NCBI RefSeq assembly: GCF_030295975.1
Contig: NZ_AP027364.1
Location: forward strand, 682,001-746,000
Length of the DNA stretch: 64,000 bases
Source of the DNA: Thalassotalea atypica
GTDB taxonomy: Bacteria; Pseudomonadota; Gammaproteobacteria; Enterobacterales; Alteromonadaceae
Direction of reading: 5' to 3'
Position numbers and translations under genes: made by a program. Under the pieces are notes generated by a model. That model saw only the letters and a list, made by a program, of their open reading frames with translations. It ran no database searches and was not told the DNA's origin. Within the stretch, counting starts at the first letter, position 1. Each line of letters starts with the position of its first letter. Shown here in pieces: positions 17,959 through 29,322 of the stretch.

Positions 17959-20181
17959 ATGGCTGATAGAAATCAGTTGGTTAAAGATAATTTTATACAC
18001 TTTGTTCGTTCAGGGGATTTACCCGAGCAAGACAATCCTCTGTCACCTGCAGAGGTTGGCTTAAGTAATGAAGAAGTAGTCGATTTATTTGAAACACAAG
18101 TAATGAGCCGTCACCTTGACCTACAATCTCGCGTAATGCAAAAGAAAGGTCAGAGTTTTTATACCATCGGTAGTGCAGGGCACGAAGGAAACGCAGCTTA
18201 CGGCAAAGCTTTTCGTGCCGACGATATGGCGTTTTTACATTATCGCAGTGGTGCCTTTTGCATTCAGCGCAGCAAGGAAGTGGATGGTCAAACGCCACTT
18301 TATGACATGTTATTGTCATTTGCCGCGTCAAAAGAAGATCCTATCTCGGGTGGACGACATAAAGTGCTCGGTAGCAAAGCACTTAATATTCCGCCACAAA
18401 CCAGCACCATCGCTTCTCATTTGCCTAAGGCAATGGGAGCTGCGTTTGGTATTGGGCTATCGAAGCGTTCAAAGCATCAAGGTGAGCTAAAAGACGATGG
18501 CGTCATTATTTGTAATTTTGGCGATGCATCAGCGAATCATTCAACTACGCAAGGCGCAATAAATTGTGCTGGCTGGGTGGCTTATCAGTCGATCCCTATG
18601 CCAGTGGTTTTTATTTGTGAAGATAACGGTATTGGTATTTCAACGTCCACGCCTACTGGGTGGATTTCGGCTAACTTTAAACACCGAGCAGGAATAGAGT
18701 ATATCTACTGTGATGGTTTGAACGTGCTTGATACCTACCAAAAGGCTAAACGAGCGGCGGATATCGCAAGAGAGAAACAAAAACCGGTATTTCTACATGT
18801 GCGCACAGTAAGGCTACTCGGCCACGCAGGCTCTGATGCTGAATTTGTCTATCGACCAGTAGCAGAAACTGAAGCGATAGAGCGTCAAGATCCTTTGTTA
18901 CATACGGCTAAAATATTGCTCGATAATGATATTTTGACTGCTGAAAAAATCGTTGAATTATATGAAAGTATTGAACAGCGTATTGTGCATATTGCAGAAA
19001 AAGCGGCGGCTAAACCAAAACTTACTTGTGCTGAAGACGTTATGGACAGTATCGTACCAGATGTTCGCCCTAACCAGTATTTAACGCCAGTTAGTGAAGC
19101 TAAGCGGAAACAGCTTTTTGCTCATGAGAAGCATAATTTATCAAAACCTCAGCACTTAGCCAAAATGATCAATTGGACGTTACTTGATGCTCTGGCAGAG
19201 CAAAATAATATGGTGATGCTAGGTGAAGATATTGCCAGAAAAGGGGGCGTTTATAACGTCACCACAAAACTGGCAGAACGCTTTGGTAAAAACCGAGTGA
19301 TGAATACTTTACTAGATGAACAGTCCATTTTAGGGGGGGCGATTGGTTTAGCGCACAATGGTTTTTTACCAGTACCTGAAATTCAATTTTTAGCCTATGT
19401 ACATAATGCTGAAGATCAAATTCGTGGTGAAGCCGCCACTTTGTCGTTTTTTTCTAACAAACAATTTACCAACCCAATGGTGATTCGTATTGCTGGACTT
19501 GCATATCAAAAAGGCTTTGGTGGACATTTTCATAATGATAATTCCTTCGCAGTCTTTCGTGATATTCCGGGCTTGGTTTTAGCTTGCCCTTCTAATGGCC
19601 AAGACGCAGTCGAGATGATGCGTTCGTCTATTAAAATTGCTCAAGAGCAGCAAAAAGTTGTGGTGTTCTTAGAGCCTATTGCCCTTTATATGGCAAAAGA
19701 TTTACATGAAGAAGGTGATGGACAATGGACTCATACCTACCAGCATCAATCATTATTGACCCACGAAGTTAATCAAAAAATTGCCATTCATGGTACGGGC
19801 AATGAGCTGTGTATTTTAACTTATGGTAATGGCTACTACTTGTCTCGAAAAGCAGAGAAAGCACTGACAGAGAAAGGGATTAAAACGCGTATTGTTGATT
19901 TACGTTGGCTAGCCCCACTAGATGAGAAAGGCATTATTGAGCAGGTTAAAGCCTGTCAACAGGTGCTTATCGTTGATGAATGTAGGGAAACCGGTTCAAT
20001 CAGTGAAGCGATAATGGCGCTATTGGTTGAAAAAAACTTACAACAGCGTCATACCAAACGTGTTACTGCCAAGGACTGTTTTATTCCATTAGGCAGCGCG
20101 GCATATCAAGTACTGCCGTCAGTTGAAGACATTATTGAAGCGGCAGTAACCATAACTCAGTCAGCGACTTTGGAGCAATAA
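17959..20181 (+). CDS. fused E1 alpha-beta thiamine-diphosphate 2-oxoacid dehydrogenase
   Basis: A 740-residue single-chain protein joining the alpha (about 25-370) and beta (about 390-735) halves of branched-chain/pyruvate-type E1. The alpha half carries the thiamine-diphosphate motif as NFGDASANHSTTQGAIN through CEDNGIG, and the regulatory loop LLGHAGSDAEF. The beta half carries the cofactor-contacting Glu in LDEQSILGGAIG and GGHFHNDNSF. E1 decarboxylates a 2-oxoacid and passes the acyl group to a lipoyl E2, but no E2 or E3 is nearby. Following gcdH, 2-oxoadipate is a reasonable substrate guess, as its product glutaryl-CoA feeds GcdH. An AGGGG Shine-Dalgarno precedes the ATG. The substrate is inference. 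Confidence 0.85.
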   Translation: MADRNQLVKDNFIHFVRSGDLPEQDNPLSPAEVGLSNEEVVDLFETQVMSRHLDLQSRVMQKKGQSFYTIGSAGHEGNAAYGKAFRADDMAFLHYRSGAFCIQRSKEVDGQTPLYDMLLSFAASKEDPISGGRHKVLGSKALNIPPQTSTIASHLPKAMGAAFGIGLSKRSKHQGELKDDGVIICNFGDASANHSTTQGAINCAGWVAYQSIPMPVVFICEDNGIGISTSTPTGWISANFKHRAGIEYIYCDGLNVLDTYQKAKRAADIAREKQKPVFLHVRTVRLLGHAGSDAEFVYRPVAETEAIERQDPLLHTAKILLDNDILTAEKIVELYESIEQRIVHIAEKAAAKPKLTCAEDVMDSIVPDVRPNQYLTPVSEAKRKQLFAHEKHNLSKPQHLAKMINWTLLDALAEQNNMVMLGEDIARKGGVYNVTTKLAERFGKNRVMNTLLDEQSILGGAIGLAHNGFLPVPEIQFLAYVHNAEDQIRGEAATLSFFSNKQFTNPMVIRIAGLAYQKGFGGHFHNDNSFAVFRDIPGLVLACPSNGQDAVEMMRSSIKIAQEQQKVVVFLEPIALYMAKDLHEEGDGQWTHTYQHQSLLTHEVNQKIAIHGTGNELCILTYGNGYYLSRKAEKALTEKGIKTRIVDLRWLAPLDEKGIIEQVKACQQVLIVDECRETGSISEAIMALLVEKNLQQRHTKRVTAKDCFIPLGSAAYQVLPSVEDIIEAAVTITQSATLEQ

Positions 20182-20182
20182 T

Positions 20183-21229
20183 ATGACATCAGCAAAACAA
20201 CGCGTCGTAGTGATTTGTCCTGGACGCGGCACATACAACAAAGAAGAGCTAGGTTACTTATCACGCTTACATGCTGATAAAAAAGAGTTAGTTGCACAAA
20301 TCGATGCCTATCGCCAAGAACAAGAGCAAATATCAATCACTGAGCTTGATGGTATGGATAAATATGCGATGCGTTTGCATACTGCTGGTGAGAATGCATC
20401 AGCGCTAATTTATGCTTGTGCCATGGCTGATTTGGCTTCTATTGATCGCGACAAATATGAAATAGTCGCGGTCACTGGTAATTCAATGGGCTGGTATATT
20501 GCTTTGGCCGCCGCACAAGCATTGGCGCCAAAAGGTGCGATTGAACTAATCAATACTATGGGGTCAATGATGTCTGACGGTGTGATTGGTGGCCAGTTGA
20601 TTTATCCGGTAATTGATCAAAATTGGCACAAAGATGCCTCATTAGAAGCCTTAGTCGATAAAGCTGTGGCTGAAGTGAATTTACTAAAAGATGCAGAGGC
20701 TTATTTATCAATTGAGCTTGGTGGTTATCGGGTTATCGGTGGCAACGCCAAAGGCTTGAAAGCATTGGAAGAAAAACTGCCTTTGCTGGAAGATCGGTAT
20801 CCAATGAACCTGTTCAACCATGCGGCGTTTCATACGCCACTATTGGCTTCGGTAGCTCAAAAAGCACAGCAGTTGTTATCGCCAGAGCTCTTCAGTGCGC
20901 CTAAAGTGCCACTTATTGATGGATTAGGCAATGTGTGGCAACCATACAGTACAGACGCCAATAAACTGTATGATTACACGCTGCAGACCCAAGTCGTTGA
21001 CCTTTATCGCTTTAGTCGATGTATTGAAGTGGCGATTAAGGAATTTGCGCCTGATAAGCTGATCATTTTGGGGCCGGGTGCAACTTTAGGCGGTGCAGTG
21101 GCGCAATGTTTAATTGAGCATCAATGGCAGGGCATCGTCGATAAGCAAAGCTTTATAGCGCAACAAAAACAAGATCCTTTTGTATTAGCAATGGGGTTGA
21201 CTGACCAAAGGAAACTGGTTGTCAGTTAA
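20183..21229 (+). CDS. FabD-like acyltransferase-fold protein
   Basis: A 348-residue protein with the acyltransferase fold of malonyl-CoA:ACP transacylase. The nucleophile elbow reads TGNSMGW (Ser101) and a histidine lies in AAFHTPLL (about 217), matching the Ser-His pair. Aligning LINTMGSMMSDGV with FabD LVEMRGKFMQEAV puts Met126 where FabD has the Arg that binds the malonyl carboxylate. A malonyl substrate is therefore doubtful; a non-carboxylated acyl group or thioester editing is possible. It starts one base after the fused E1 stop codon, so it is clearly in that operon. It is not the housekeeping fabD, which sits with fatty-acid genes. Confidence 0.8.
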   Translation: MTSAKQRVVVICPGRGTYNKEELGYLSRLHADKKELVAQIDAYRQEQEQISITELDGMDKYAMRLHTAGENASALIYACAMADLASIDRDKYEIVAVTGNSMGWYIALAAAQALAPKGAIELINTMGSMMSDGVIGGQLIYPVIDQNWHKDASLEALVDKAVAEVNLLKDAEAYLSIELGGYRVIGGNAKGLKALEEKLPLLEDRYPMNLFNHAAFHTPLLASVAQKAQQLLSPELFSAPKVPLIDGLGNVWQPYSTDANKLYDYTLQTQVVDLYRFSRCIEVAIKEFAPDKLIILGPGATLGGAVAQCLIEHQWQGIVDKQSFIAQQKQDPFVLAMGLTDQRKLVVS

Positions 21230-21278
21230 GGCGTTGTTGTTACTTTATTATCAACAAGGTGAAGCTTTAATTTACATG

Positions 21279-22694
21279 TTAGGCTTTTGAAGCTTCACTC
21301 TTGCTTACTGGTAAAGTTATTTCATAACGCACACCTACGGGGGAGTCGATCAATCTAATATGCCCGTGAAGGTTATGATTAACAAAGTTATGGGTAATAC
21401 TTAATCCAAGTCCCAAACTATTTTCATTTCTTGCCGACGTATAAAAAGGCTCAAAAATATCCTTTGTTTGCTGATCTAATAACCCACAACCGTTATCTTG
21501 ATAATTAATGATCACGTGATCACTTTCGCAGGTCACATTAATGTGAATAGTGCCTTTATCAATATGCTTAAATCCATGAACAATAGAGTTTTCAATCAAA
21601 TTAAAGAAAACTCGCCATAAACTCTCTTTATTGCAGGTAATATCGAAAACTTCGCATTGTATCGCAAGTTCGTGCCGGCCCAATACATTCTTCAATGCAC
21701 TTTTTAATTGACCTAGAAATTTCACCATAGAAAAGGTTAATACATCACTGACGATTGCTGAAGTGTTTACATCTTTAAAGCGCTGTAATAGATCGTTGGT
21801 TTTTAATAAGTTTTGCTTGTTTATATCAATGACCTTTTTGAGTTCATCGATTTGCAGGGTAAAACCTTTACGTGTCAGTTTGCCTTGTGAGAATGCATCA
21901 CTAAGTGATGACAGTTTATCCTCAGCTGCGCTGATGGCAGTTAGAGAAATCCCAACAGGCGTGCTTATTTCATGAGAAAAGCCAGAAACTAGGGAGTTAG
22001 TAGTTAACATTTTTTCCGTTTCAATTGCTAAGCTATGCTGTTTACGCTGTTCTTTAATTGCAGTTGAAAGGGCGTCATTGACTGTTTTAAGTTCGTTGTT
22101 TTGTTCATTAATTGTTTGATTTAATTGGTTGTTAGCTTCAAGCAATCTTTGTCTATTTGAATGATTTTCAAAAACCACGGCAGCAAGGTTTGCACTGAGC
22201 TCGATAAATTTTAAATCTTCTTCGGTTGGGATTCTTGGCTCTCGGTAATACATCGCAAAAGTACCCAAGACGATACCATCAACACCTATTATGGGTTCAG
22301 ACCAGCAAGCTTGCAACTTAGCGCTTAGTGCTAATTCTTTAAATTGATTCCAATACGGGTGCGTATTAATGTCTTCGACTATGACTCGTTCTTTGGTAAA
22401 TGCCGAGGTGCCGCAAGAGCCAACGCCAGCTCCAATATGAACTCCCTCTAGAGCTTCGCAATAAAATGTAGGAAGATCAACTGAAGCAATAGGGTGAAGT
22501 GTCTTATGCTCGTTATCAAGACGAAGAATTGAGCACAGCATATCTCGGTTGTAAATCTGACTTTTTATACATAGCGCATTCATTATCGCGTCAATTGGTT
22601 CGTGCTGTGCCACCATGCGAAGTACGTGAATGCGGCCCTCTTCAATTTTACTCGCCAATTGCCAGCGTGAGGTCTGATTAACAGCTAAATGCAT
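21279..22694 (-). CDS. GAF-domain sensor histidine kinase
   Basis: A 471-residue soluble kinase. A GAF domain (about 20-178, with GVGSCGTSAF and WSEPIIG) is followed by a coiled coil (about 180-232), a HisKA-like helix with His241 in GFSHEISTPVG, and an ATPase domain with NLIENSIVHG, DNGCGL and GLGLSIT. No membrane segment or attached receiver is present, and no response regulator lies beside it, so it is an orphan kinase whose partner is elsewhere. The GAF domain suggests a small-molecule or redox cue. It is convergent with the FabD-like gene. Confidence 0.88.
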   Translation of the reverse strand: MHLAVNQTSRWQLASKIEEGRIHVLRMVAQHEPIDAIMNALCIKSQIYNRDMLCSILRLDNEHKTLHPIASVDLPTFYCEALEGVHIGAGVGSCGTSAFTKERVIVEDINTHPYWNQFKELALSAKLQACWSEPIIGVDGIVLGTFAMYYREPRIPTEEDLKFIELSANLAAVVFENHSNRQRLLEANNQLNQTINEQNNELKTVNDALSTAIKEQRKQHSLAIETEKMLTTNSLVSGFSHEISTPVGISLTAISAAEDKLSSLSDAFSQGKLTRKGFTLQIDELKKVIDINKQNLLKTNDLLQRFKDVNTSAIVSDVLTFSMVKFLGQLKSALKNVLGRHELAIQCEVFDITCNKESLWRVFFNLIENSIVHGFKHIDKGTIHINVTCESDHVIINYQDNGCGLLDQQTKDIFEPFYTSARNENSLGLGLSITHNFVNHNLHGHIRLIDSPVGVRYEITLPVSKSEASKA

Positions 22695-22992
22695 CGCCTA
22701 ATCTAATTAGTTATCCAGTCTTTCTGTCATTAAATAACCATTTTATTGGAAACGCAAATATAATAGTGACTTTATTGATGCATACTAAATTTAGGACTAA
22801 TTAGTGACTCTGACCCCTTGTTCTATTTAACCTAAGTAGGTATCAGCTTGCAGGCCAAGCTAAACTGTACAGTGCTGCTTAGCCATTTTTATCACGGCAA
22901 TATTTGCTGTTTGACATGAAAAAAACACTTAACAATCAAAGCGCCTATTTACATGAGCTAACGAAAACATAATCAAATAGAAGAAAACGGGG

Positions 22993-24471
22993 TTAGGACG
23001 AAATACGTCGTACCGCACTTTGCCAGCCAGCATAAAGCTTCTCTCGTTGGTTTTCTGGCATCAGCGGTTGTAGCTGTACATCTGACTGCCAAAGGCTTTG
23101 GATATGTTCTAACGATTCAAACACACCTGCTTTTAGACCTGCGAGATAGGCTGCACCAAGCGCTGAGGTTTCGATAATTGTCGGCTTGTCAATTTCTATC
23201 GCTAAGGTATCACTGAGAAATTGAACAAACCACTGGTTAACCGCCATACCGCCGTCAACGCGCATTGTTTGGACCTCGATACCGTCTTTAGCCATGGCCT
23301 CTTGCAAATCTCGTGTTTGATAACAAACCGACTGTAAGCCTGCCGAGACTATTTCGTTAACCCCTGTTGCGCGTGTTAATCCGATAATGGCACCTCGCGC
23401 ATCAGGGTCCCAATAAGGTGCGCCTAAGCCGGTAAAAGCAGGTACAAAATAAACCCCATGATTGATAGCGGCTTCTTTGGCTAATCGTTCTGTGTCATTA
23501 GCACAGGTGATTAAACCAATACCGTCTCGCATCCATTGCACCACAGCGCCAGCGACAAAAATGCTGCCCTCTAATGCATAGTGGGCTTTACCGTCTAATT
23601 GATAAGCAATTGTTGAAAGTAAACGGTTGCGAGACGTCAAAATTTCCTGGCCCGTATTAATCATCAAAAAGCAACCCGTACCATAGGTACTTTTTGACAT
23701 ACCAGATTGAAAACAAGTTTGGCCAAATAAGGCCGCTTGCTGATCACCAGCTATACCTTGAATTGGGATTTCAGTGCCAAATATCTCACCAGCACAAAAC
23801 CCAAAGTCAGCTGAGCTGTCGAGCACTTCGGGCAAAATTGATGAGGGAATATTAAATAGTTCCAGTAGCTTCTTGTCCCAGCAACCTTGTTTGATATCAT
23901 ACAACATCGTGCGTGATGCGTTGGTTGCGTCAGTATAATGGGATTGTCCTTGAGTAAAATGCCATAACAGATACGTATCTACCGTTCCAAAAACCAAATT
24001 ACCTTGCTCGGCTAACGCTCTAGCACCGTCAACATTTTCCAATATCCAATGAATTTTGGTTGCTGAAAAGTAAGGGTCGATGAGTAGGCCTGTTTTATCG
24101 TTGATATATTGCGCGTGTCCTTGCTCTGTCAGTTCGTTGCAAAAATCCGACGTTCGGCGATCTTGCCATACAATCGCATTATAAATGGGCTGGCCTGTAT
24201 CTTTTCGCCACAGTAGGGTGGTTTCTCGTTGATTTGAGATGCCTATACTTAGAATTTGCTTTGGCTTGAGTTGGTTATTGTTCAGAACCTCTTTGCAAGT
24301 ACTAAGAACACTTTGCAAAATATCGTCAGGTTGATGCTCAACCCAACCATTTTTGGGATAAATTTGTTTAAACTCTTGCTGAGCACTGGAAACTATTCGT
24401 CCTAACTTATCGAATAATATTGCACGAGAACTAGTCGTGCCTTGATCAATTGATAATATATACTCTTCCAT
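22993..24471 (-). CDS. glpK: glycerol kinase
   Basis: A FGGY-family kinase of about 492 residues that phosphorylates glycerol to sn-glycerol 3-phosphate using ATP. The start [10 protein letters not shown] is the phosphate-binding loop; [30 protein letters not shown] and the C-terminal [12 protein letters not shown] are typical. I place the start at the ATG at 24471 ([11 protein letters not shown]), preceded by AGGTGG; an ATG at 24495 would add eight residues without family support. It stands alone, without glpF or glpD beside it. Confidence 0.93.
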   Translation of the reverse strand: MEEYILSIDQGTTSSRAILFDKLGRIVSSAQQEFKQIYPKNGWVEHQPDDILQSVLSTCKEVLNNNQLKPKQILSIGISNQRETTLLWRKDTGQPIYNAIVWQDRRTSDFCNELTEQGHAQYINDKTGLLIDPYFSATKIHWILENVDGARALAEQGNLVFGTVDTYLLWHFTQGQSHYTDATNASRTMLYDIKQGCWDKKLLELFNIPSSILPEVLDSSADFGFCAGEIFGTEIPIQGIAGDQQAALFGQTCFQSGMSKSTYGTGCFLMINTGQEILTSRNRLLSTIAYQLDGKAHYALEGSIFVAGAVVQWMRDGIGLITCANDTERLAKEAAINHGVYFVPAFTGLGAPYWDPDARGAIIGLTRATGVNEIVSAGLQSVCYQTRDLQEAMAKDGIEVQTMRVDGGMAVNQWFVQFLSDTLAIEIDKPTIIETSALGAAYLAGLKAGVFESLEHIQSLWQSDVQLQPLMPENQREKLYAGWQSAVRRISS

Positions 24472-24637
24472 TAACCACCTGTTTAAAGCCATCAATATGG
24501 ATATAAAGGCTTTTCCTACATATTATATTGCGTTGAATTTTATTCTAGCTGGTTGTGTCTATTATATCGATCAGTATGTGTGGTAATTGTAATAGGTCAT
24601 GCAGGCATGAATAATGTGACGTTGGTAAGATTCAGGT

Positions 24638-24668
24638 TAAAAAAAACCTATAAGCGCAACTTATAGGT
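24638..24668 (-). terminator. intrinsic terminator of the mla-murA operon
   Basis: A 9-bp perfect stem (24646-24654 with 24660-24668) and a 5-nt loop are followed, in minus-strand direction, by a run of T. It lies about 30 bp downstream of the murA stop codon and fits a rho-independent terminator ending that operon. Confidence 0.85.
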
Positions 24669-24699
24669 CTTCTAATTATAGTGCTATATTGTTGCTACT

Positions 24700-25986
<1,287 letters not shown>

Positions 25987-26238
25987 TTAAAGATTAAACA
26001 TTTTGTCGCGTTGCCATTGGGCAGGCGTAAATGTTTTGATGGTTACTGCGTGAATCGTACCAGCGTTTATAACGTCCGTTAATGGAGCATAAATGGCTTG
26101 TTGTCTTTTAACGCGACTCATTGAGTCAAAGATGTCGCTAACAGCAATAACCTGGCATTGTGAGCCGTCATATTTAACATGTAATTCATCTAACGCGACG
26201 GCGTCATTGATCAGTTTTTCAATATCTGAAACGTCCAA
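25987..26238 (-). CDS. ibaG: BolA-family protein IbaG
   Basis: An 83-residue BolA-like protein. The helix-turn-helix-like fold is seen with a conserved His in the C-terminal IHAVTIKTFTP segment, where BolA proteins coordinate a shared Fe-S cluster with monothiol glutaredoxin. Members act in iron-sulfur trafficking and acid or envelope stress. The start is TTG, with AGGAG 6 nt upstream. It lies between mlaB and murA as in Escherichia coli. Confidence 0.9.
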   Translation of the reverse strand: MDVSDIEKLINDAVALDELHVKYDGSQCQVIAVSDIFDSMSRVKRQQAIYAPLTDVINAGTIHAVTIKTFTPAQWQRDKMFNL

Positions 26239-26263
26239 GTGTGGCTCCTAAATTTTGAAGGGA

Positions 26264-26569
26264 TTAATTGGCTAGAAAAGTGTCAACAGCACTTAATTTA
26301 GCTAATTTTAGTAAATCATCGGGTATGTGCGCAAACGATAATTGTCTATTTAGCTTACTTGCGGTTTCAAGTAACAGTAACAGCCAAGCAAGTCCTGCAG
26401 TATCTGCATGGGATATTTTCCCCAAATCGATTGTTAAGGCATCGCTAGTTGAACCTTTAAAAATAGACTTATGCTTGTTTTTATCGAGCAGGGCAATGGT
26501 ATCACGAGTCAAAGGACCTGTAATGGTCCCTTGTTGATTATCTATAGTAATGGTTAACGATTGATTCAC
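26264..26569 (-). CDS. mlaB: MlaB, STAS-domain subunit of the phospholipid ABC transporter
   Basis: A 101-residue cytoplasmic STAS protein that binds the ATPase MlaF and stabilises the MlaFEDB complex. The core IDLGKISHADTAGLAWLLLL carries the conserved D-T/S-A-G loop typical of the family. It follows mlaC by 2 bp and precedes ibaG, in the conserved order, so co-transcription is near certain. Confidence 0.9.
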   Translation of the reverse strand: MNQSLTITIDNQQGTITGPLTRDTIALLDKNKHKSIFKGSTSDALTIDLGKISHADTAGLAWLLLLLETASKLNRQLSFAHIPDDLLKLAKLSAVDTFLAN

Positions 26570-26571
26570 GT

Positions 26572-27213
26572 TTACTTCTTATCCTTAAATACAATCTCGC
26601 GAGTAGATTTTTCTCTCAGCATATTGGTCACATGTGGTAGACCATTTTGCCTAATCACACTGCTGAGTTCTGATTGTTTACTGTCCAGCAAGCTGATGCC
26701 TTCAGCTATCATGTCAAAGGCCTTCCATTCCTTGGTTTTTTTATTTTTTCGAACCTTAAAGGTAATATCAATAGGATCTCGGCCAGGTTCTAATATTGAT
26801 GTTTTCACTGCAATGATCTTTGATTTTGCATTAATAGCCTTTTCAGGCTCAAATTCTACCAACTGCTTTTTGTATAGTGTAAACACTTGCGCATAAGACG
26901 TGACTAAATAGTCTCGAAAAACAGGAACGAATTCATTTCGCTCTTCTTTTGTAGTTTTCTTTAGGTAACTGCCCAAGACCTTGTAAGCCGCATATTTGTA
27001 GTCAATATAGGGCATTAATTCTTCACGTACGATGTCTTTTAGTAAGTTGGGCTCTTTTTGTATTTCATTTTGTTCTTGGGCAAATCGCTTAAAGGTTATG
27101 TCTGCAACCTCTTTGATCATGTGATAAGGATTTGATTTATCGACATCTTGGGCACTAGTAAATATTGATAGTGTTAGTGTTAATAAGCCAATAGCTAATC
27201 GCATTATTTTCAT
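26572..27213 (-). CDS. mlaC: periplasmic phospholipid-binding protein MlaC
   Basis: A 213-residue protein with an N-terminal Sec signal (cleavage near TSAQ), then a helical/beta MlaC fold with YKVLGSYLKKTTKEERNEF and a C-terminal KAFDMIAEGISLLDS segment. It shuttles phospholipid between the outer-membrane MlaA complex and the inner-membrane MlaFEDB transporter. It lies 2 bp after mlaD in the operon. MlaA is not in the window. Confidence 0.92.
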   Translation of the reverse strand: MKIMRLAIGLLTLTLSIFTSAQDVDKSNPYHMIKEVADITFKRFAQEQNEIQKEPNLLKDIVREELMPYIDYKYAAYKVLGSYLKKTTKEERNEFVPVFRDYLVTSYAQVFTLYKKQLVEFEPEKAINAKSKIIAVKTSILEPGRDPIDITFKVRKNKKTKEWKAFDMIAEGISLLDSKQSELSSVIRQNGLPHVTNMLREKSTREIVFKDKK

Positions 27214-27215
27214 AG

Positions 27216-27686
27216 TTAATCACCGCTTCCTTGACTAAATAAAAATTGACCAATCAGTTCTTCAAGTACTAATGCAGGCTTTGTGTCTTCAATATAATCG
27301 CCTGGCTGTAATGTGTCGAATGATTCATCGATAAACCCCGGCTCCAAGCCAAGGTATTGCTCGCCCAGTAGGCCAGCAGTTAAAATTGAGATTGACGTAG
27401 TTTCAGAGAAATTGTTGTATTCAGTCGATATTTCCATCGAGACAATTGGTGTGTAATCTTCTTCATCAAGTGTAATGGCGCTTACACGACCCACAACAAC
27501 GCCACCCACTTTTATTGGTGAGCGTACTTTTAAACTGCCAATATTGTCAAACTTCGCATACAGCTTATATGTCTGACCATTCCCTGATAAACCTGAGTCT
27601 GCGACTTTTAATGCCAACATGAGAATTGCAGCAATTCCGAATGCTACAAATAAACCGACGATAAATTCAACCTTTTTGGATGTCAT
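27216..27686 (-). CDS. mlaD: MlaD, MCE-domain subunit of the phospholipid ABC transporter
   Basis: About 156 residues with one N-terminal membrane helix (VEFIVGLFVAFGIAAILML) and a single MCE domain, including YAKFDNIGSLKVRSPIKVGGVVVGRV and LLGEQYLGLEPG. It forms a hexameric ring in the periplasm that conducts lipid between MlaC and MlaFE. I favour the ATG at 27686 (MTSKKVEF) by family alignment; a TTG at 27698 would add four residues. It lies between mlaE and mlaC. Confidence 0.92.
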   Translation of the reverse strand: MTSKKVEFIVGLFVAFGIAAILMLALKVADSGLSGNGQTYKLYAKFDNIGSLKVRSPIKVGGVVVGRVSAITLDEEDYTPIVSMEISTEYNNFSETTSISILTAGLLGEQYLGLEPGFIDESFDTLQPGDYIEDTKPALVLEELIGQFLFSQGSGD

Positions 27687-27739
27687 TTCCTTCACCAAAT
27701 CTCTTTTAATAAATGTTTAAAACGATTATTGCTTTGCGC

Positions 27740-28516
27740 TTATTGCGTAAACATTAATGCCGTTAAAATAAAATCTAAACCTAAAACCAATAATGAGGAT
27801 TGTACAACGGTAGACGTTGTTGCTTCACTGATTCCTTCTGACGTCGGTTCACAGCTAAAGCCCTTGTAAACGGCAATCCATGTTACAACAAAAGCAAAAA
27901 CAATACTCTTAATTATACCGTTAACTATGTCTTCTTTAAACTCCACTTTGGACTGCATTACAGACCAAAATGTTCCCGAGTCAACGCCTAACCAGTCAAC
28001 ACCGACTAGGTGCGCGCCAAGAATACCCACCATGGAGAAAATAGCGGCTAACAGTGGTAGACTAATAAAGCCCGCCCAAAATCTTGGTGCAACCACGCGT
28101 CTTAGCGGGTCTACTGCCATCATTTCCATGCTTGAAAGTTGTTCGGTCGCTTTCATTAAACCAATCTCAGCGGTTAACGCTGAGCCCGCACGACCCGCAA
28201 ATAAAAGTGCAGCAACCACTGGACCAAGCTCTCTTAGCAATGACAGCGCCACCATTGGTCCTAAGCTTGCTTCAGCGCCAAAATCTACCAAGATGGTATA
28301 ACCTTGCAAGGCTAATACCATGCCGATAAAAGTCCCAGATACAATAATAATGATCAGCGACATAACGCCAACACTGTAGAGTTGGTTGATTAATAAGGGA
28401 AAGCCTTTTCTCGGGTTGGGCACGTGTCCTATTGCAGAGACAAGTAGCAATAGTGCGCGTCCTAAACCAGAGACAAAATTAATTGAATGTCTTCCTAATG
28501 AACGTATGGCTCTCAT
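27740..28516 (-). CDS. mlaE: MlaE, permease of the phospholipid ABC transporter
   Basis: A 258-residue inner-membrane permease with about five to six helices. The family signature is present as [13 protein letters not shown], the helix with [24 protein letters not shown], and the [16 protein letters not shown] coupling segment. It overlaps mlaF by one base (TAATG). It forms the transmembrane part of the MlaFEDB complex that maintains outer-membrane lipid asymmetry. Confidence 0.94.
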   Translation of the reverse strand: MRAIRSLGRHSINFVSGLGRALLLLVSAIGHVPNPRKGFPLLINQLYSVGVMSLIIIIVSGTFIGMVLALQGYTILVDFGAEASLGPMVALSLLRELGPVVAALLFAGRAGSALTAEIGLMKATEQLSSMEMMAVDPLRRVVAPRFWAGFISLPLLAAIFSMVGILGAHLVGVDWLGVDSGTFWSVMQSKVEFKEDIVNGIIKSIVFAFVVTWIAVYKGFSCEPTSEGISEATTSTVVQSSLLVLGLDFILTALMFTQ

Positions 28517-29322
28517 TACTTGCTTCCCTTTTTCATTAGCTCTGTTTGATAATCAGGGGCTTTAAAGTGAAATGGAACTGGGCCATCGTCTTCACCATCG
28601 ATAAACTGCTTCACCAGAGGCGAGGTTTGTTGTCGAATTTGCTCAGGAGTACCATGTCCGATAATTTTTTGCTCTGCAATAATGTAAATATAATCGGCAA
28701 TGCTCATTACTTCTGGGACGTCGTGAGATACGACAACAGAAGTCAGTCCAAGAGCATCATTTAACGAGCGAATCAATCGAACAATAACGCCCATTGAAAT
28801 AGGATCTTGTCCAGCAAATGGTTCGTCATACATGATTAATTCGGGATCTAATGCTATTGCTCTTGCTAGGGCGGCTCTGCGCGCCATACCGCCAGATAAC
28901 TCACTTGGCTTCAAATGTTTAGCGCCACGTAATCCGACCGCTTCCAATTTCATCAAAACAATTTTCTCAATGATGTCTTCCGAAAGCTTGGTGTGTTCCC
29001 TGATTGGAAAGGCAATATTGTCGTAAACATTCATTTCCGTGAATAATGCTCCACTTTGAAACAACATGCTCATGCGTTGACGTACGGAGTAAAGCTCTTT
29101 TCTTGACAGGGTTGGAATGTCATGGCCATCAAATAATATTTGTCCAGACTCAGGGCGAATTTGTCCTCCCATGAGTCTAAGTAATGTGGTTTTCCCTATG
29201 CCACTAGGTCCCATGATCGCAGTGACCTTTCCTTTGGGAATCGATAAGCTGATGTTGTCATAAATAACCCGCTCATCTCGTTTGAATGTGATATTTCTTA
29301 TATCAACCAGTGTTTCTGACAT
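28516..29322 (-). CDS. mlaF: MlaF, ATPase of the phospholipid ABC transporter
   Basis: An ABC ATPase of about 268 residues: Walker [10 protein letters not shown], signature [14 protein letters not shown], Walker [15 protein letters not shown] and switch His in VVSHDV. It powers MlaE-mediated phospholipid transport at the inner membrane. I favour the ATG at 29322 ([10 protein letters not shown]), matching the family start; an ATG at 29340 adds six residues with no Shine-Dalgarno. It is first in the mlaFEDCB-ibaG-murA operon and divergent from yrbG. Confidence 0.94.
   Translation of the reverse strand: MSETLVDIRNITFKRDERVIYDNISLSIPKGKVTAIMGPSGIGKTTLLRLMGGQIRPESGQILFDGHDIPTLSRKELYSVRQRMSMLFQSGALFTEMNVYDNIAFPIREHTKLSEDIIEKIVLMKLEAVGLRGAKHLKPSELSGGMARRAALARAIALDPELIMYDEPFAGQDPISMGVIVRLIRSLNDALGLTSVVVSHDVPEVMSIADYIYIIAEQKIIGHGTPEQIRQQTSPLVKQFIDGEDDGPVPFHFKAPDYQTELMKKGSK

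Noticed and set aside
20183-21229. Assignment of the FabD-like gene as housekeeping fabD
   Set aside because: The context is catabolic, the protein is longer than FabD, and the malonyl-binding Arg is missing.
27927-28301. A 124-residue frame antisense to mlaE
   Set aside because: A long antisense frame opposite a conserved permease is a codon-bias shadow.
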